This document shows positions 35,148 to 44,435 of a stretch of 64,000 nucleotides of DNA, one piece after another (position 1 is the first letter of the stretch; every line of letters begins with the position of its first letter). Source of the stretch: Streptomyces sp. NBC_00704. Its GTDB lineage: Bacteria > Actinomycetota > Actinomycetes > Streptomycetales > Streptomycetaceae. The stretch spans positions 7,808,501 to 7,872,500 of the forward strand of contig NZ_CP109000.1 in assembly GCF_036226605.1 (NCBI RefSeq), in the 5' to 3' direction. The position numbers and the translations under genes are program-made. The notes below the pieces were generated by a model. The model was not told the origin of the DNA, did not search any database, and saw only the letters and a list, made by a program, of their open reading frames with translations.

Positions 35148-35321
35148 CTACCCGACCACACCAAAAGCGCAGGGCTCGCGTCCGTCGCGCCGGACCACCC
35201 GGGTCGTACGCGGCTTGGGCTGCGCCGTACGGCCGCCGCCGTTCTTCTGCGCTGCCGCCTTGGCGGCGCGCAGTGCGACGCGGGCCAGACCGACGCCACT
35301 GGGCTGCGGACTCTGGGTCAT
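35148..35321 (-). pseudogene. N-terminal fragment of a DciA/DUF721-like protein
   Basis: A 57-residue frame with a good ribosome site (GGAGG 7 bases before the ATG): MTQSPQPSGVGLARVALRAA, then KAAAQKNGGG, and RTTRVVRRDGREP before it loses similarity and stops. Streptomyces DciA-type proteins start in this way (PSG.DLARVALRAAKEAA...ADGRDP) and continue for about 180 residues. The fragment lacks the KH-like domain, so it should be inactive. Confidence 0.6.
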
Positions 35322-35676
35322 CACGCGACCTCCCCGGCCAGTTCCTCCAGACCCTGACCGTCAGCCTCACTTACACCCAGTTCGCCCGCCCCCGACGTCG
35401 CGCTGGACGTCACGCTCGGCAGACGACAGGAACTCCCGATCCACGCGGAGCACACCATCGGCCTCACCCGGCACTTCCAGAACGCTGCTTGCACCATCGG
35501 CGTCTGCAACACACCAGGTGGCGGCCGGTGCTTCACTGCGAGGGGACCGGGCTTGCCCTTCCACTGTGGGAGCCGTAGTCGTCAGCCGGCCACAACGTCG
35601 CGTAGTTCGCGTACAGCGCGTTCGCGGTGGTGCCGGGCGGGGATCGCTTCGTACAGGTCCAGGTAGCCCGCCTGAT
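35322..35676. other. intergenic region, no gene recognised
   Basis: Open frames exist on both strands but none can be tied to a family or a good start. It contains the 3' flank of the epoxide hydrolase gene. Confidence 0.4.
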
Positions 35677-36663
35677 TCAGCCCTGGAGGGTGGCGAGCCA
35701 GTCGGTCAGCAGACGGTTGACCTCCTCGGGGCGCTCCTGCTGGATCCAGTGGCCACAGCCGTCCAGGAGATGAGAGGCGGACAGGCCGGGGAGCGTGGTG
35801 GGGTAAGCCTCGATGGCGTCGGCCAACCAGGTGGTGGAGGCGTCCAGGGCGCCGCCGATGAACAGGGAGGGCTGCTTGATCGGGGCACCGCGGTGCGGGG
35901 CGAGGTCCTCCCAGTCGCGGTCCATGGTGCGGTAGCGGTTCAGGGCGCCGGTCAGGCCGGTGCGCTCGAACTCCCCGGCGTACACGTCGAGGTCGTCCTC
36001 GCCCAGCCAGCCAGGGAGGGTGCCGGCGGGGAAGCGGTCGCTCAGCCGGCCGCCGTGGGCGACGAAGTGCGGGTCGGGTTCGCCCTGGGCGGGCATGGTG
36101 TCGGCCGACAGAGCCGCGTAGAAGCCGGCGAGCCAGCCCCGGACGTCGGGCTCGATCTCCGCTTCGGCGCGGCCGGGCTCCTGGAAGTAGGAGACGTAGA
36201 ACTCCTGCTCGGGGCCGCCGATCTGGCCGAAGATGTCGGTGGGGCGGGGGCCGCCGGGCGGCGCGTAGGGGACGCTCAGCAGGCCGACGGCGCGGAAGAC
36301 CTCGGGGTGGAGCAGGGCGGAGGCGGCGGCGATGTTGGAGCCCCAGTCGTGGCCGACGACCACCGCCGTCTGCTCGCCGAGTGCGCGCACGACGGCGACG
36401 TTGTCCTCCACCAGGTCGAGCATCCGGTAGGCGTCGGTCGTCGCCGGCTTGGAAGAGCGGCCGTAGCCGCGCACGTCGATCGCCACCGCCCGGTACCCGG
36501 CCGCGGCGAGGGCGGGGAGCTGGCGGCGCCAGGAGTACCAGGACTCGGGGAACCCGTGCACGAGCAGAACCAGCGGGCCGGCCCCCTGCTCGACCAGGTG
36601 CAGGCGTCCGGCCGGGCACTCGATGGTGCGGTGGCGGAGCTCGGCGGACGGCTCGGACTGCAT
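35677..36663 (-). CDS. alpha/beta-hydrolase, probable epoxide hydrolase
   Basis: A 328-residue alpha/beta-hydrolase. It has the epoxide-hydrolase oxyanion motif HGFPESW (residues 36-42), the nucleophile D106 in GHDWGSN and the C-terminal catalytic His in LDGCGHWIQQERPEE. An Asp nucleophile rather than Ser favours epoxide hydrolase or dehalogenase chemistry. It would open epoxides to diols, for detoxification or catabolism. GAGGAGAAGCCC precedes the ATG at 36663. It is divergent from an XRE-cupin regulator 142 bases away, and an inverted repeat lies between them. Confidence 0.9.
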   Translation of the reverse strand: MQSEPSAELRHRTIECPAGRLHLVEQGAGPLVLLVHGFPESWYSWRRQLPALAAAGYRAVAIDVRGYGRSSKPATTDAYRMLDLVEDNVAVVRALGEQTAVVVGHDWGSNIAAASALLHPEVFRAVGLLSVPYAPPGGPRPTDIFGQIGGPEQEFYVSYFQEPGRAEAEIEPDVRGWLAGFYAALSADTMPAQGEPDPHFVAHGGRLSDRFPAGTLPGWLGEDDLDVYAGEFERTGLTGALNRYRTMDRDWEDLAPHRGAPIKQPSLFIGGALDASTTWLADAIEAYPTTLPGLSASHLLDGCGHWIQQERPEEVNRLLTDWLATLQG

Positions 36664-36741
36664 GGGCTTCTCCTCGGTTCGCGGGGCGGACGCGGCTGCT
36701 CGTCGATCATGCGGCGCGAGGGCCGCCCGACGCGATTAGCG

Positions 36742-36756
36742 TTGCCATTCTGGCAA
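36742..36756. promoter_or_regulatory. probable operator between epoxide hydrolase and XRE-cupin genes
   Basis: The perfect inverted repeat TTGCCA-TTC-TGGCAA lies in the 142-base divergent region. Its size and position fit a site for the helix-turn-helix protein encoded at 36806. Confidence 0.7.
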
Positions 36757-36805
36757 ACTCGCAGGACAGGGGGATGGACTGGCGCGACCGGAAGGAGCAG
36801 GAACG

Positions 36806-37456
36806 GTGGCAGTCGACGACGTGGCCGACACGCTGGCGGCGATGGGGCCCCGGCTGCGGGCCGCACGCGAGCACCGCGGTGCCACGCTCACCGGTGTCAG
36901 CTGTGCGACCGGTATCTCGCCGAGCACGCTGTCGCGGATCGAGACCGGACGGCGCAAGCCCACCCTGGAGGTGGTGCTGCAGCTGGCGAAGGAGTACGGC
37001 GTCTCCCTGGACGAGCTGGCCGGCACCGCACCCGCCCCCGCGGCCGAGCCGCGCACCGCGGCGCCGCTGAGCTTCGGCGACGACAAGGCGGTGGTGCCGC
37101 TCACCCGGTACGTCGGCGGCCTGCACGCCCACAAGCACGTCCTGCCCACTGTCGAGGGTCCGCCCGCGCGGCCGCGGCAGGTCTCCCACGACGGCCACGA
37201 GTGGCTGTGCGTCCTGTACGGGCGGCTGTGGCTCGCGCTCGGCGACCAAGACCTCGTCCTGGCCGCCGGGGACGTCGCCGAGTTCGACACCCGCACCCCG
37301 CACGGGGTGGCGAACGCCAGCCCCGGCGGTCCGGTCGAGTACCTGATCATGTTCGGACCGCAGGGCGAGCGACTACGGCCGCGCACCCCTCCAGCCGCTG
37401 GTCGCGGGAGCCGCCAGCCGAATCGCGCCCAGGCTGGCCGAGAAGAACAGCCGTAG
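36806..37456 (+). CDS. XRE-family regulator with C-terminal cupin
   Basis: A 216-residue regulator: an HTH_3 domain (LRAAREHRGATLTGVSCATG, SPSTLSRIETGRRKP, residues 12-72) and a cupin sensor (about 100-190; SHDGHEWLCVLYGRLWLALG, DVAEFDTRTPHGVAN). Cupin histidines could bind a metal or small ligand. The GTG at 36806 follows GGAGCAGGAA. It probably represses itself and the divergent epoxide hydrolase through the inverted repeat at 36742. The signal is unknown; a substrate or product of the hydrolase is a reasonable guess. Confidence 0.88.
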   Translation: MAVDDVADTLAAMGPRLRAAREHRGATLTGVSCATGISPSTLSRIETGRRKPTLEVVLQLAKEYGVSLDELAGTAPAPAAEPRTAAPLSFGDDKAVVPLTRYVGGLHAHKHVLPTVEGPPARPRQVSHDGHEWLCVLYGRLWLALGDQDLVLAAGDVAEFDTRTPHGVANASPGGPVEYLIMFGPQGERLRPRTPPAAGRGSRQPNRAQAGREEQP

Positions 37457-37889
37457 GCTCCGGAACCCGCTCCGACAAGACGACGAAATCACAACCTGCA
37501 CGTAGGTTCGCGGCCAAGGGCTGCCCAGATTCCTGGAACTCGCGCGCTTCCGGACCAACGCGGACGACCCGGACGGGCCCTGATCTCGTCCACCACAACG
37601 CTGCCACCGGCTCAGCCGACCGGCTTTGCACCTTGGCTGCCGGTCATGTCCAGCAAGTCTTGAGCCTGTCAAGGATCTGATGAGTCACAAGTGTCAACCG
37701 AGTCCTGAGACCTCACACCACAGCAGGCACCTCGTCACGCGCTACGGGAACTCCCCGTCCATCGCAAGAAGGCCGAGGCGGCGCTCGCCGCCGCGCAGCA
37801 GAAGTGAGGCCGGCGGGCGGGTGGTCGGCGGCGGACCGGCCCGCGTGCGCGCGGTGCGGGCAGGCCGTCGGCCATGCCCGCACCGCACC
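37457..37889. other. decayed region with a gene tail and possible IS481-type end
   Basis: At 37720-37807 a frame ending in TGA reads ALRELPVHRKKAEAALAAAQ-QK, the tail of an unidentified gene. Just before it, 37670-37720 contains GTGTCAACCGAGTCCTGAGA, which resembles IS481-type element ends as I recall them. Both are tentative. Confidence 0.3.
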
Positions 37890-38567
37890 TCAGCCCCGTC
37901 GTTCTCCCGCGCGCACCAAGCCGGTCTCGTAGGCGATGACGACCAGCTGAGCCCGGTCGCGGGCGCCGAGCTTGGCCATGGCCCGGTTGGCGTGGGTCTT
38001 GACGGTGACCGGGGTGACGAAGAGGCGTTCGGCGATCTCGTCGTTGGCCAGGCCGGAGCCCACCAGGGTCAGCACTTCCTGTTCCCGGGGAGTCAGAGTG
38101 GCCAGCCTGCGGGGGTCGACGAGGTCACCGGGGGCAGGGTGGGCCAGGACGCGGGCGATGAGGCCCCTGGTGGCTGCGGGGGAGAGCAACGCCTCGCCGG
38201 CGGCCACGAGCCGGACGGCGTCGAGAAGGTGCGCCGGTTCGACCCCTTTGCCCAGGAAGCCGCTCGCGCCGGCTCGGAGGGCCTCTACGACGAGGTCGTC
38301 CTCCTCGAAGGTGGTCAGGACGAGGACCTTGACTCCGGCCAGGTCCTCGTCCTGGGCGATCAGCCGGGTGGCCTCGATGCCGTCCAGCTCGGGCATCCGG
38401 ATGTCCATGACCACGACATCGGCACGCTCGGACCGGGCCAGCCGCACCGCCTCCCGCCCGTTGGAGGCCTCCCCGACGACCTCCATGTCGGGCTGTGCGT
38501 CGATGAGGAGCCGGAACGTGCCCCGGAGCAGAGCCTGGTCGTCGGCGAGCAGGACGCGAATGGCCAT
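37890..38567 (-). CDS. NarL-type response regulator
   Basis: A 225-residue regulator: receiver with D9/D10 (LLADDQALLRG), phospho-acceptor D55 (VVMDIRMPELDG), and LuxR HTH (LATLTPREQEVLTLVGSGLA, VTPVTVKTHANRAMAKLG). It is downstream of its kinase by 23 bases, with which it forms a DesK-type pair. Close Streptomyces relatives often sit beside and control MMPL or ABC exporters, as here (39866-42058). The ATG at 38567 is the natural family start (MAIRVLLADDQ), although the ribosome site is weak. Confidence 0.93.
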   Translation of the reverse strand: MAIRVLLADDQALLRGTFRLLIDAQPDMEVVGEASNGREAVRLARSERADVVVMDIRMPELDGIEATRLIAQDEDLAGVKVLVLTTFEEDDLVVEALRAGASGFLGKGVEPAHLLDAVRLVAAGEALLSPAATRGLIARVLAHPAPGDLVDPRRLATLTPREQEVLTLVGSGLANDEIAERLFVTPVTVKTHANRAMAKLGARDRAQLVVIAYETGLVRAGERRG

Positions 38568-38590
38568 GGGTGATCTTTTCTCACGTGGGG

Positions 38591-39772
38591 TCAGACAGCG
38601 GCGGGGGCGAGCGAGAGCGGCAGGTCGGCGACGACCTGGAAGCCCCCCTCGGGCCGCGGCCCAGCGGTCACGGTACCGCCGATGGCGGTGGCCCGTTCGC
38701 GCATCCCGATCAGCCCGTGGCCGGTTCCCGCGCCCTTGGGCGCGCCTGGCCGCCCGTCGTCGGTGACGGTGATCCGGAGCGCGTGCACCCCGTAGTCCAG
38801 CACCACCGCGGTCCGGGTCGCGGAGGCGTGCTTGTGCGTGTTGGTGAGTGCTTCCTGGATGATCCGGTAGGCGGTCAGCTCGGTCGCGGGTGCCATTGGC
38901 GACGGATCGCCGGTGCGGGCCACCGACACGGGCATCCCGCTCGCCCGGAACCCGCTGACCAGGGCATCGAGATCGGCCAGGGTCGCGATGGGGGCACGCG
39001 AGCCGGGCGCGTCGTCGGGCTGACGCAGCAGACCGACGGTGGCGCGCAGTTCGTCGAGCGCGGCGCGGCTGTTGTCCTTGATGTGGGCCAGCGCCGCGTA
39101 GGCCTGTTCCGGGTTGGCGCGCATGAGGTGGTGGGCCACCCCAGCCTGGGCGTTGACCAGGGTGATGTGGTGGGTGACCACGTCGTGCAGGTCGCGCGCG
39201 ATGCGCACGCGTTCCTCCGTGACCCGGCGCCGGGCTTCTTCCTCCCGCGTGCGTTCGGCGTGTTCCACGCGTTCCCTGGCCGCCGCGAGGTTCTGGCGGC
39301 GGTTGAGGACGGTGCGGCCGAGCGCGGTGGCCGCGATCGCGAGGTCGAACCGCAGCAGGCCGGGACCCCCCACCACGGACTGCGCGTGGGTCGCGGCGTA
39401 GACACCAGTGATCGCCACGGCCGCCAAGGAACCGACGATCCACGCGGTGCGCCGGTTGCCGAGGAGGGCGAGGGTGTACAGGGCGACGAGACTCGCCCCC
39501 GGTGTCGGCGAGATGCGTGAGGCGACGGCCATCAGTGTGAGGTCGCCTGCCAGGGTGAAGAGGGCGACGCCCAGGGGCCGGCGACTCCGGAAGGCCAGCG
39601 GCACGCACGTCAGCGCCGTCCACACCACCTCGTCCCACCGTGGCTCGTGCCAGTGGGACGGGCCGACGGCGGTCGCCGCCACGGCGATCACGATCAGCGG
39701 AACGGCGGGCAGCGCGTCTCTGATCCGGTCATGACGAGCCAGCCACTGTCGCCACACCATGGGCAGTTCCAT
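38591..39772 (-). CDS. DesK-type sensor histidine kinase
   Basis: A 393-residue kinase: four to five membrane segments in residues 20-150 (ALPAVPLIVIAVAATAVG, ASLVALYTLALLG), a coiled stretch, HisKA_3 with the phosphorylated His in ARDLHDVVTHHITLV, and an ATPase domain (EALTNTHKHA, DDGRPGAPKG, GLIGMRERA). The small loops suggest membrane-state or lipophilic-drug sensing. It is transcribed with the response regulator downstream, and MMPL lies just upstream on the same strand. Confidence 0.93.
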   Translation of the reverse strand: MELPMVWRQWLARHDRIRDALPAVPLIVIAVAATAVGPSHWHEPRWDEVVWTALTCVPLAFRSRRPLGVALFTLAGDLTLMAVASRISPTPGASLVALYTLALLGNRRTAWIVGSLAAVAITGVYAATHAQSVVGGPGLLRFDLAIAATALGRTVLNRRQNLAAARERVEHAERTREEEARRRVTEERVRIARDLHDVVTHHITLVNAQAGVAHHLMRANPEQAYAALAHIKDNSRAALDELRATVGLLRQPDDAPGSRAPIATLADLDALVSGFRASGMPVSVARTGDPSPMAPATELTAYRIIQEALTNTHKHASATRTAVVLDYGVHALRITVTDDGRPGAPKGAGTGHGLIGMRERATAIGGTVTAGPRPEGGFQVVADLPLSLAPAAV

Positions 39773-39865
39773 TCCCTCACTCTAAGGAGCGCAGGCCGGC
39801 GGACCCCGGGGTCATCCCGTATTTCGCCGACCCGCGCGCGGGAAGCCGGTCCGTCGTGCCGACCG

Positions 39866-42058
39866 TCAGTTGGCCAGGCCGGCGGTGGTGCGTTCCGGCA
39901 CCGCGTGCGGCTGCGCCGGCTGGTCGGCAGGGCCTTCCACGGACACGTTGGGCAGTGCCTTGTCGAGACTGCGGGGCAGCCACCAGTTGGCCTTCCCGCA
40001 CAGGTGCATGAGGGCGGGGACGACCATCATGCGGATCAGCAGGGCGTCCGCGGCGACCGCCACCGCGAGGCTGACCCCGAACTCGGAGATCACCCGCATG
40101 CCGCCGAACACGAAGGAGCCGAAGACGCAGACCATGATGGTGGCGGCCACGGCGATGACCTTGCCGGTCTCGGCCTGCCCGACCCGGACCGCGCGGTGGC
40201 TGTCACCGGTGTGGGCCCACTCCTCGCGCATCCGGCTGACGAGGAAGACCTGGTAGTCCATGGACAGGCCGAACATGATGCCGACGACCAGGATCGGCAC
40301 GAACGACTCGATCGGTCCGCCGGCGCCGAGTCCGAGCAGTCCGGCGCCGAAGCCGTACTGGAAGACGACCACGATCGCGCCGAACGCCACTCCGATGCTG
40401 AGGATGTTGAGCACGGCGCCGACCGCCGGGATGAGCAGGCTGCGGAAGGCGACGGTCAGCAGGAGGAAGCCGAGCGCGGCGATCACCAGCACGAAGAAGG
40501 GCAGCTTGCCCATCAGGACCGACGCGAAGTCGTCGTTGCTCGCGGTGACACCGCCCACGTAGACCTTCATCGACGTGCCCTGCTCGGCTTGCGGGATCAC
40601 GTCGTCACGCAGGTGGTGGATCAGGTCGGAGGTGGCTTCGGACTGTGGGGAGGTCGTCGGGACGACGGAGACCACTCCGACGGTTTGCCCGTCCTTCATG
40701 GGCGCGGCGTTGGCACTGGCGACACCGTCGACCTTTCCGAGCGCGGTGACCAGCTTCGCCTCGGCTGCCTTGTCGGCGGCGGTGGGTGCCTGGACGGCCA
40801 GGACGAGCGGGCCGTTGAAGCCGGGGCCGAAGCCGTCGGCGATCATGTCGTACGCCTGACGGTTCGTCGAGGACGTGGGCAGGTTGCCGTCGTCGGACGC
40901 GCCGAGGCGCAGGGAGAGCGTCGGGAACGCGAGCGCCGTCAGCACGGCGAGAGCGACGAGACCCAGGGTCTTGGGCCTGGCCTGCACCCGCTCGGCCCAC
41001 CGGCCCCACGCCCCGGCGCGGCCCGAGGAACGCGGCTGTGTCCCGCCGGCCGTCTCGCGGCGCTCCTTGCGGCTGAGGACGCGTGGACCGATCAGGCCGA
41101 GCATCGCCGGCAGCAGGGTGATGGCGGCCAGGACGGTCAGCACCACGGTGACGGCGGCGCCGATGGCCATGCCGTTGATGATGCCCACGTTCAGGGTGAG
41201 CATGCCGAGCAGCGCGACGACGACGGTGAGTCCGGCGAAGACCACGGCCCGGCCGGAGGTGTTGAGGGACTTGGCGACCGACTCGGCGACGCTCATGCCC
41301 GACATCAGGTTGGCGCGGTGGCGGTTGACGATGAACAGGGCGTAGTCGATGCCCACGCCCAGGCCGATCAGTGAGCCGAGGGTCAGCGTGGTGTCGGAGA
41401 GCGTGATGAGGTGGCTGAGCAGCATCACCGTGACCGCGGAGGTGCCGACTCCGATGATGGCCGTGATGATGGGGAGCGCCGCCACCCAGACAGCCCGGAA
41501 GACGAAGAGCAGCACGATGAAGGCGAGGACGATGCCCATGGCGTCGGCGAGCGCGTTCGGCTCCGGGTTGACGGTGAACGCCTGCCCGTTGAGGGCGATG
41601 TGCAGGCTCCCCGTCTCCGGTTCGGTGGCGAGTGCCTCCACGTGGTCGATCTGGGCGTCCGAGACGTCCTGGTCGAACGCGACCGTCGCGTAGGCGGTCC
41701 TGCCGTCCTTGCTGATCTGTCCCTTGCCGACAGGGGTGTAGGGGCTGGTCACCGCGGCGACGCCCGGTGCGTCGGCGATACCGTTGAGCGTGCCGGTCAT
41801 CGCCTTCTCGGCGGCGGGCTCGGTGACCTCGCCGCCGTCCACCTGCCAGACCACTCGGCCGCTCTTGCCCGCGGCGCTGTCGGAGGCCTGCTGCAGCAGG
41901 GCCGTGGCCCTGGCCGAGTCGGTGTCCTGCGAGGTCGGGCTGTTGCCGAAGGCGCTGCCGGCGGCGCCGACCCCGGCCCCCAGGGCGAGCAACAGGCCCA
42001 CCCAGGCCAGGACGACGGCGAGCCGGTGCCTGTGACACCAGCGGGCGAGAGGGGACAT
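39866..42058 (-). CDS. MMPL/RND-family exporter
   Basis: A 730-residue membrane protein with the MMPL layout: one N-terminal membrane helix (LAVVLAWVGLLLALGAGVG), an extracytoplasmic loop, five helices (including LGSLIGLGVGIDYALFIVNR with the family GxxxDY motif), then the second half in the same pattern (VVGIMFGLSMDYQVFLVSRM). Such pumps move lipids or hydrophobic compounds with proton energy. It is followed, 93 bases away, by the DesK-type two-component system on the same strand, which probably regulates it. The substrate is unknown. Confidence 0.93.
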   Translation of the reverse strand: MSPLARWCHRHRLAVVLAWVGLLLALGAGVGAAGSAFGNSPTSQDTDSARATALLQQASDSAAGKSGRVVWQVDGGEVTEPAAEKAMTGTLNGIADAPGVAAVTSPYTPVGKGQISKDGRTAYATVAFDQDVSDAQIDHVEALATEPETGSLHIALNGQAFTVNPEPNALADAMGIVLAFIVLLFVFRAVWVAALPIITAIIGVGTSAVTVMLLSHLITLSDTTLTLGSLIGLGVGIDYALFIVNRHRANLMSGMSVAESVAKSLNTSGRAVVFAGLTVVVALLGMLTLNVGIINGMAIGAAVTVVLTVLAAITLLPAMLGLIGPRVLSRKERRETAGGTQPRSSGRAGAWGRWAERVQARPKTLGLVALAVLTALAFPTLSLRLGASDDGNLPTSSTNRQAYDMIADGFGPGFNGPLVLAVQAPTAADKAAEAKLVTALGKVDGVASANAAPMKDGQTVGVVSVVPTTSPQSEATSDLIHHLRDDVIPQAEQGTSMKVYVGGVTASNDDFASVLMGKLPFFVLVIAALGFLLLTVAFRSLLIPAVGAVLNILSIGVAFGAIVVVFQYGFGAGLLGLGAGGPIESFVPILVVGIMFGLSMDYQVFLVSRMREEWAHTGDSHRAVRVGQAETGKVIAVAATIMVCVFGSFVFGGMRVISEFGVSLAVAVAADALLIRMMVVPALMHLCGKANWWLPRSLDKALPNVSVEGPADQPAQPHAVPERTTAGLAN

Positions 42059-42170
42059 CGACGTGCCTTTCCAGAAAATGCCATGCGACCGGGCCGGTGA
42101 TCACGGCCCACTCTCACGCTCGCAGTTCTCCGGCCTCTCGTCATTCGCCGTTCGCAGACACTTGCGCCTA

Positions 42171-42182
42171 CTGCGATCGCAG
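42171..42182. promoter_or_regulatory. 12-base perfect palindrome upstream of the MMPL gene
   Basis: CTGCGATCGCAG lies 113 bases before the MMPL start codon. It is a candidate operator, for example for the nearby response regulator. Confidence 0.45.
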
Positions 42183-42734
42183 CAGACGCGGTGGCGAAGA
42201 ACGGGGTGCCCCCTGTGGGCGGAGCGGAAATCGCTGGTCCGGACACGGTGAGCAGGCCTGAGGTGTGAGCCGAGGCGGTGAGATCGTCGACACCGGAGCC
42301 GCCGGGCAGGCGACCGCTACGCCCCCGACACCCCTACACCCAAGGCCGTTGTTGGTCGCCGCGCCCGTCCCCGACCCGGTCGCACAGCGCGAGCACCGGG
42401 AGGAACCCCGCGGGCTCCTGGCGCGTAGCGGGCAGAACAGGGCGCGGCTCAACGCGTCGACCACGGCAGCGACCCGGGACAGTTCGGCTCATGAGCAGGG
42501 ACTTCGTCTTGCCGCCAGCCTGGCGCCCGCCAAGAGGCGTATCGCCCGCAGGGTGCCGCCGAGGCGGTGGCGGTGGCTGCCGGACGTCGACGGGGCCGTG
42601 GCACCGGGCGGACGGCCCCGTGCGGGGGCGTGGGTGAGGGTCGCTGCGCTCATGTCTCCATGGTGCGGTCGGGGACACAAGGACGGCATCGGTCTGGAGA
42701 GCTGTCTCGGGAGGATCCTCGCTCCACCCGCAGC
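42183..42734. other. gap with a short minus-strand remnant
   Basis: No intact gene. A 54-residue minus-strand frame at 42489-42653 (MSAATLTHAPARGRPPGATA, then HRHRLGGTLRAIRLLAGARL) looks like the start of a membrane protein but stops at once. The family is not recognised. Confidence 0.35.
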
Positions 42735-43291
42735 CACCTCGGCCGCCTCGCTGAACGCGCCGAACCCGCCGAACGCTTCGGCCTGCGCCTCTTCCACGCC
42801 AACGCTGTCGCCGTCGCACGGGCCCCAGCCTCCTACGACGAGGGCGACCCGGTGCCGCGGCAGGTGGAACAGGCGCTCATCTCCCCCTTCGGTGACCGCA
42901 GCATCTTGCTCACCGCCGAAAACGGCCGGTTGCCGCGCATCGCCCCCGGCCACCAGGACGAAGGCCTCACCTACTTCGCCGAACAGGCCCACGTCGCCAC
43001 GACGGCGGCCAGGTCGCCATCGGCCGCCGCCCCCGACAAGGCCCGGGAGGCGCCGCCCCCGTCCTGCGAGAAGCCCTCAACGCCCTTGAACTCGTCGAGC
43101 GCCTCCGCCTCGACGACCCGGTCCTTCGCTCCGCCCACCTGCCGGTCTACCCGGTCCTCACCCGACCGCGTCGGCGTCCTCGCGTCCTCGCGTCCTCGCG
43201 GAGGACTTCGGTCCTCGAATCGCCGAGGGCTTCGGCAGGCGCGGGTACGGTCGCCCACCCGTCCCTCGACCCGCGAAGCCCGAAGGGATAG
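42735..43291 (+). pseudogene. frameshifted PucR-family regulator fragment
   Basis: The first frame reads RLAERAEPAERFGLRLFHAN, AVAVARAPASYDEGDPVPRQ, VEQALISPFGDRSILLTAEN and APGHQDEGLTYFAEQAHVAT. After a frameshift near 43000 the next frame continues DGGQVAIGRRPRQGPGG, LREALNALELVERLRLDD and PVYPVLTR. This is the middle of a PucR/CdaR-type regulator, with neither a proper N terminus nor the C-terminal helix-turn-helix. A short GTCCTCGC triplication lies near 43190. Confidence 0.7.
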
Positions 43292-43400
43292 GCGGTGCCA
43301 CGCCGCCATGCCGTGCCATGGAACGTGTCGGGGTGTCAGGTCCGTGGGTGGCGGCGTGGCGTGAAGGCGCGCCGCGAGAGTGCGGTGGAACGGCAGTGCG

Positions 43401-44066
43401 TCATCGCGGCGGCCGGGGGTCGTCGGGTTCGGCGCCTCCCATGTCGAGACGGAACGGCGGATAGACGTCCGTCATCAGGGTGGCGTAGGCGGCGACGCGC
43501 AGCACCCATCGGTTCAGGCCCGTGACCAGGTCGAAGAGGTCCCGCGGGTACTTCTCCGTGAAGGCGAGGACGACGGCGGCGATCAGGGCGAGCACGTCCA
43601 CGAGTCCGCCCGTCCACCAGCCGAGGTGCCGGCCTCCGACGAAGAAGCTGACGACGATGTACTGCGGGATGGCCAGCAGCCACCACTTCACCAGGACCAG
43701 GCCCCGCGAGAGACGCTCGGGATACGCGATGTCCAGGCGTGCGGGGTAGTCCGGCTCCTCGCCCAGGCTGAAGGGCGGGTAGCGGTCGGTGGCCAGTGCG
43801 CCGTAGGAGTAGTAGGCGACTCGCCAACTCCACCGCAGCACGCCCAGGTTGAAGTCGAAGAGGGCGCGGGGGTAGCGCTCGGTGAACAGGATGGAGAAGA
43901 AGGCGATCACGGTGACGACGGTGAAGGCGATCCAGAGGAAGAACAGCACCACGCAGTGCGGAATGACCAGGATCCACTTCACCAGCCACAGCCAGCGGGA
44001 GAGCGGTGCGTCGAGCCGGGCGGTGACCCGGACCGGACTGTCGGGCTTGGCGACCGAAGGGCTCAT
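43401..44066 (-). CDS. DUF4389 membrane protein
   Basis: A 221-residue protein made of two similar halves, each with two membrane helices and the repeated signature ERYPRALFDFNLGVLRWSWR / EKYPRDLFDLVTGLNRWVLR followed by TDRYPPFSL / TDVYPPFRL. This is the DUF4389 family, of unknown function, common in actinobacterial stress loci. The ATG at 44066 is chosen with GGAG 9 bases upstream and family-like start SPSVAKPDSPVRVTARLD. It lies 22 bases from the broken CBS gene upstream on the same strand. Confidence 0.88.
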   Translation of the reverse strand: MSPSVAKPDSPVRVTARLDAPLSRWLWLVKWILVIPHCVVLFFLWIAFTVVTVIAFFSILFTERYPRALFDFNLGVLRWSWRVAYYSYGALATDRYPPFSLGEEPDYPARLDIAYPERLSRGLVLVKWWLLAIPQYIVVSFFVGGRHLGWWTGGLVDVLALIAAVVLAFTEKYPRDLFDLVTGLNRWVLRVAAYATLMTDVYPPFRLDMGGAEPDDPRPPR

Positions 44067-44088
44067 GGCGATCAACTCCGATTCTTGC

Positions 44089-44435
44089 TCAGGGGGTCGG
44101 CCCGGAGCGGGGTGTCGAGTCGGCCGTCGCCTCCACCGCCGTCCACTGGGCCTTTGCGGTCACGGCGGGGCTGTTCAGCAGCCCTTCGGTCGTCGTCGCC
44201 TCCGCCTCTTCGCGGGAAGGGGCTTCGCGTGCGGGGCCGCCGGCACCAGGCCGGCGGGGTTCAGGTGTGCGGCCTCCTTGCGCAGCGGGTCCGCCTCGGA
44301 GACCGCGCCCACGCCGCGCTCGCTGTCGAAGACGGGTACGGCGGTGATGTCGTATTCGGCAAGTTGCCTGGCGATCTCCTCGAAGCCGGTGTCCCGGTTC
44401 ACCCGGGGGACCGATGTGGACATGAAGTCGCCCAC
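44089..44435 (-). pseudogene. frameshifted CBS-domain protein
   Basis: The first frame reads MGDFMSTSVPRVNRDTGFEE, IARQLAEYDITAVPVFDSER and GVGAVSEADPLRKEAAHLNP, a typical actinobacterial CBS pair start. A frameshift near 44220 moves the continuation (REEAEATTTEGLLNSPAVTA, KAQWTAVEATA) into the frame ending at 44089. The second CBS domain is cut after its first helix. The intact relative is at 48468. Confidence 0.8.

Noticed and set aside
39647..41374. Plus-strand open frame of about 575 codons
   Set aside because: It is antisense to the MMPL exporter, and its His/Asp/Gly-rich product is typical of mirror frames in GC-rich DNA.
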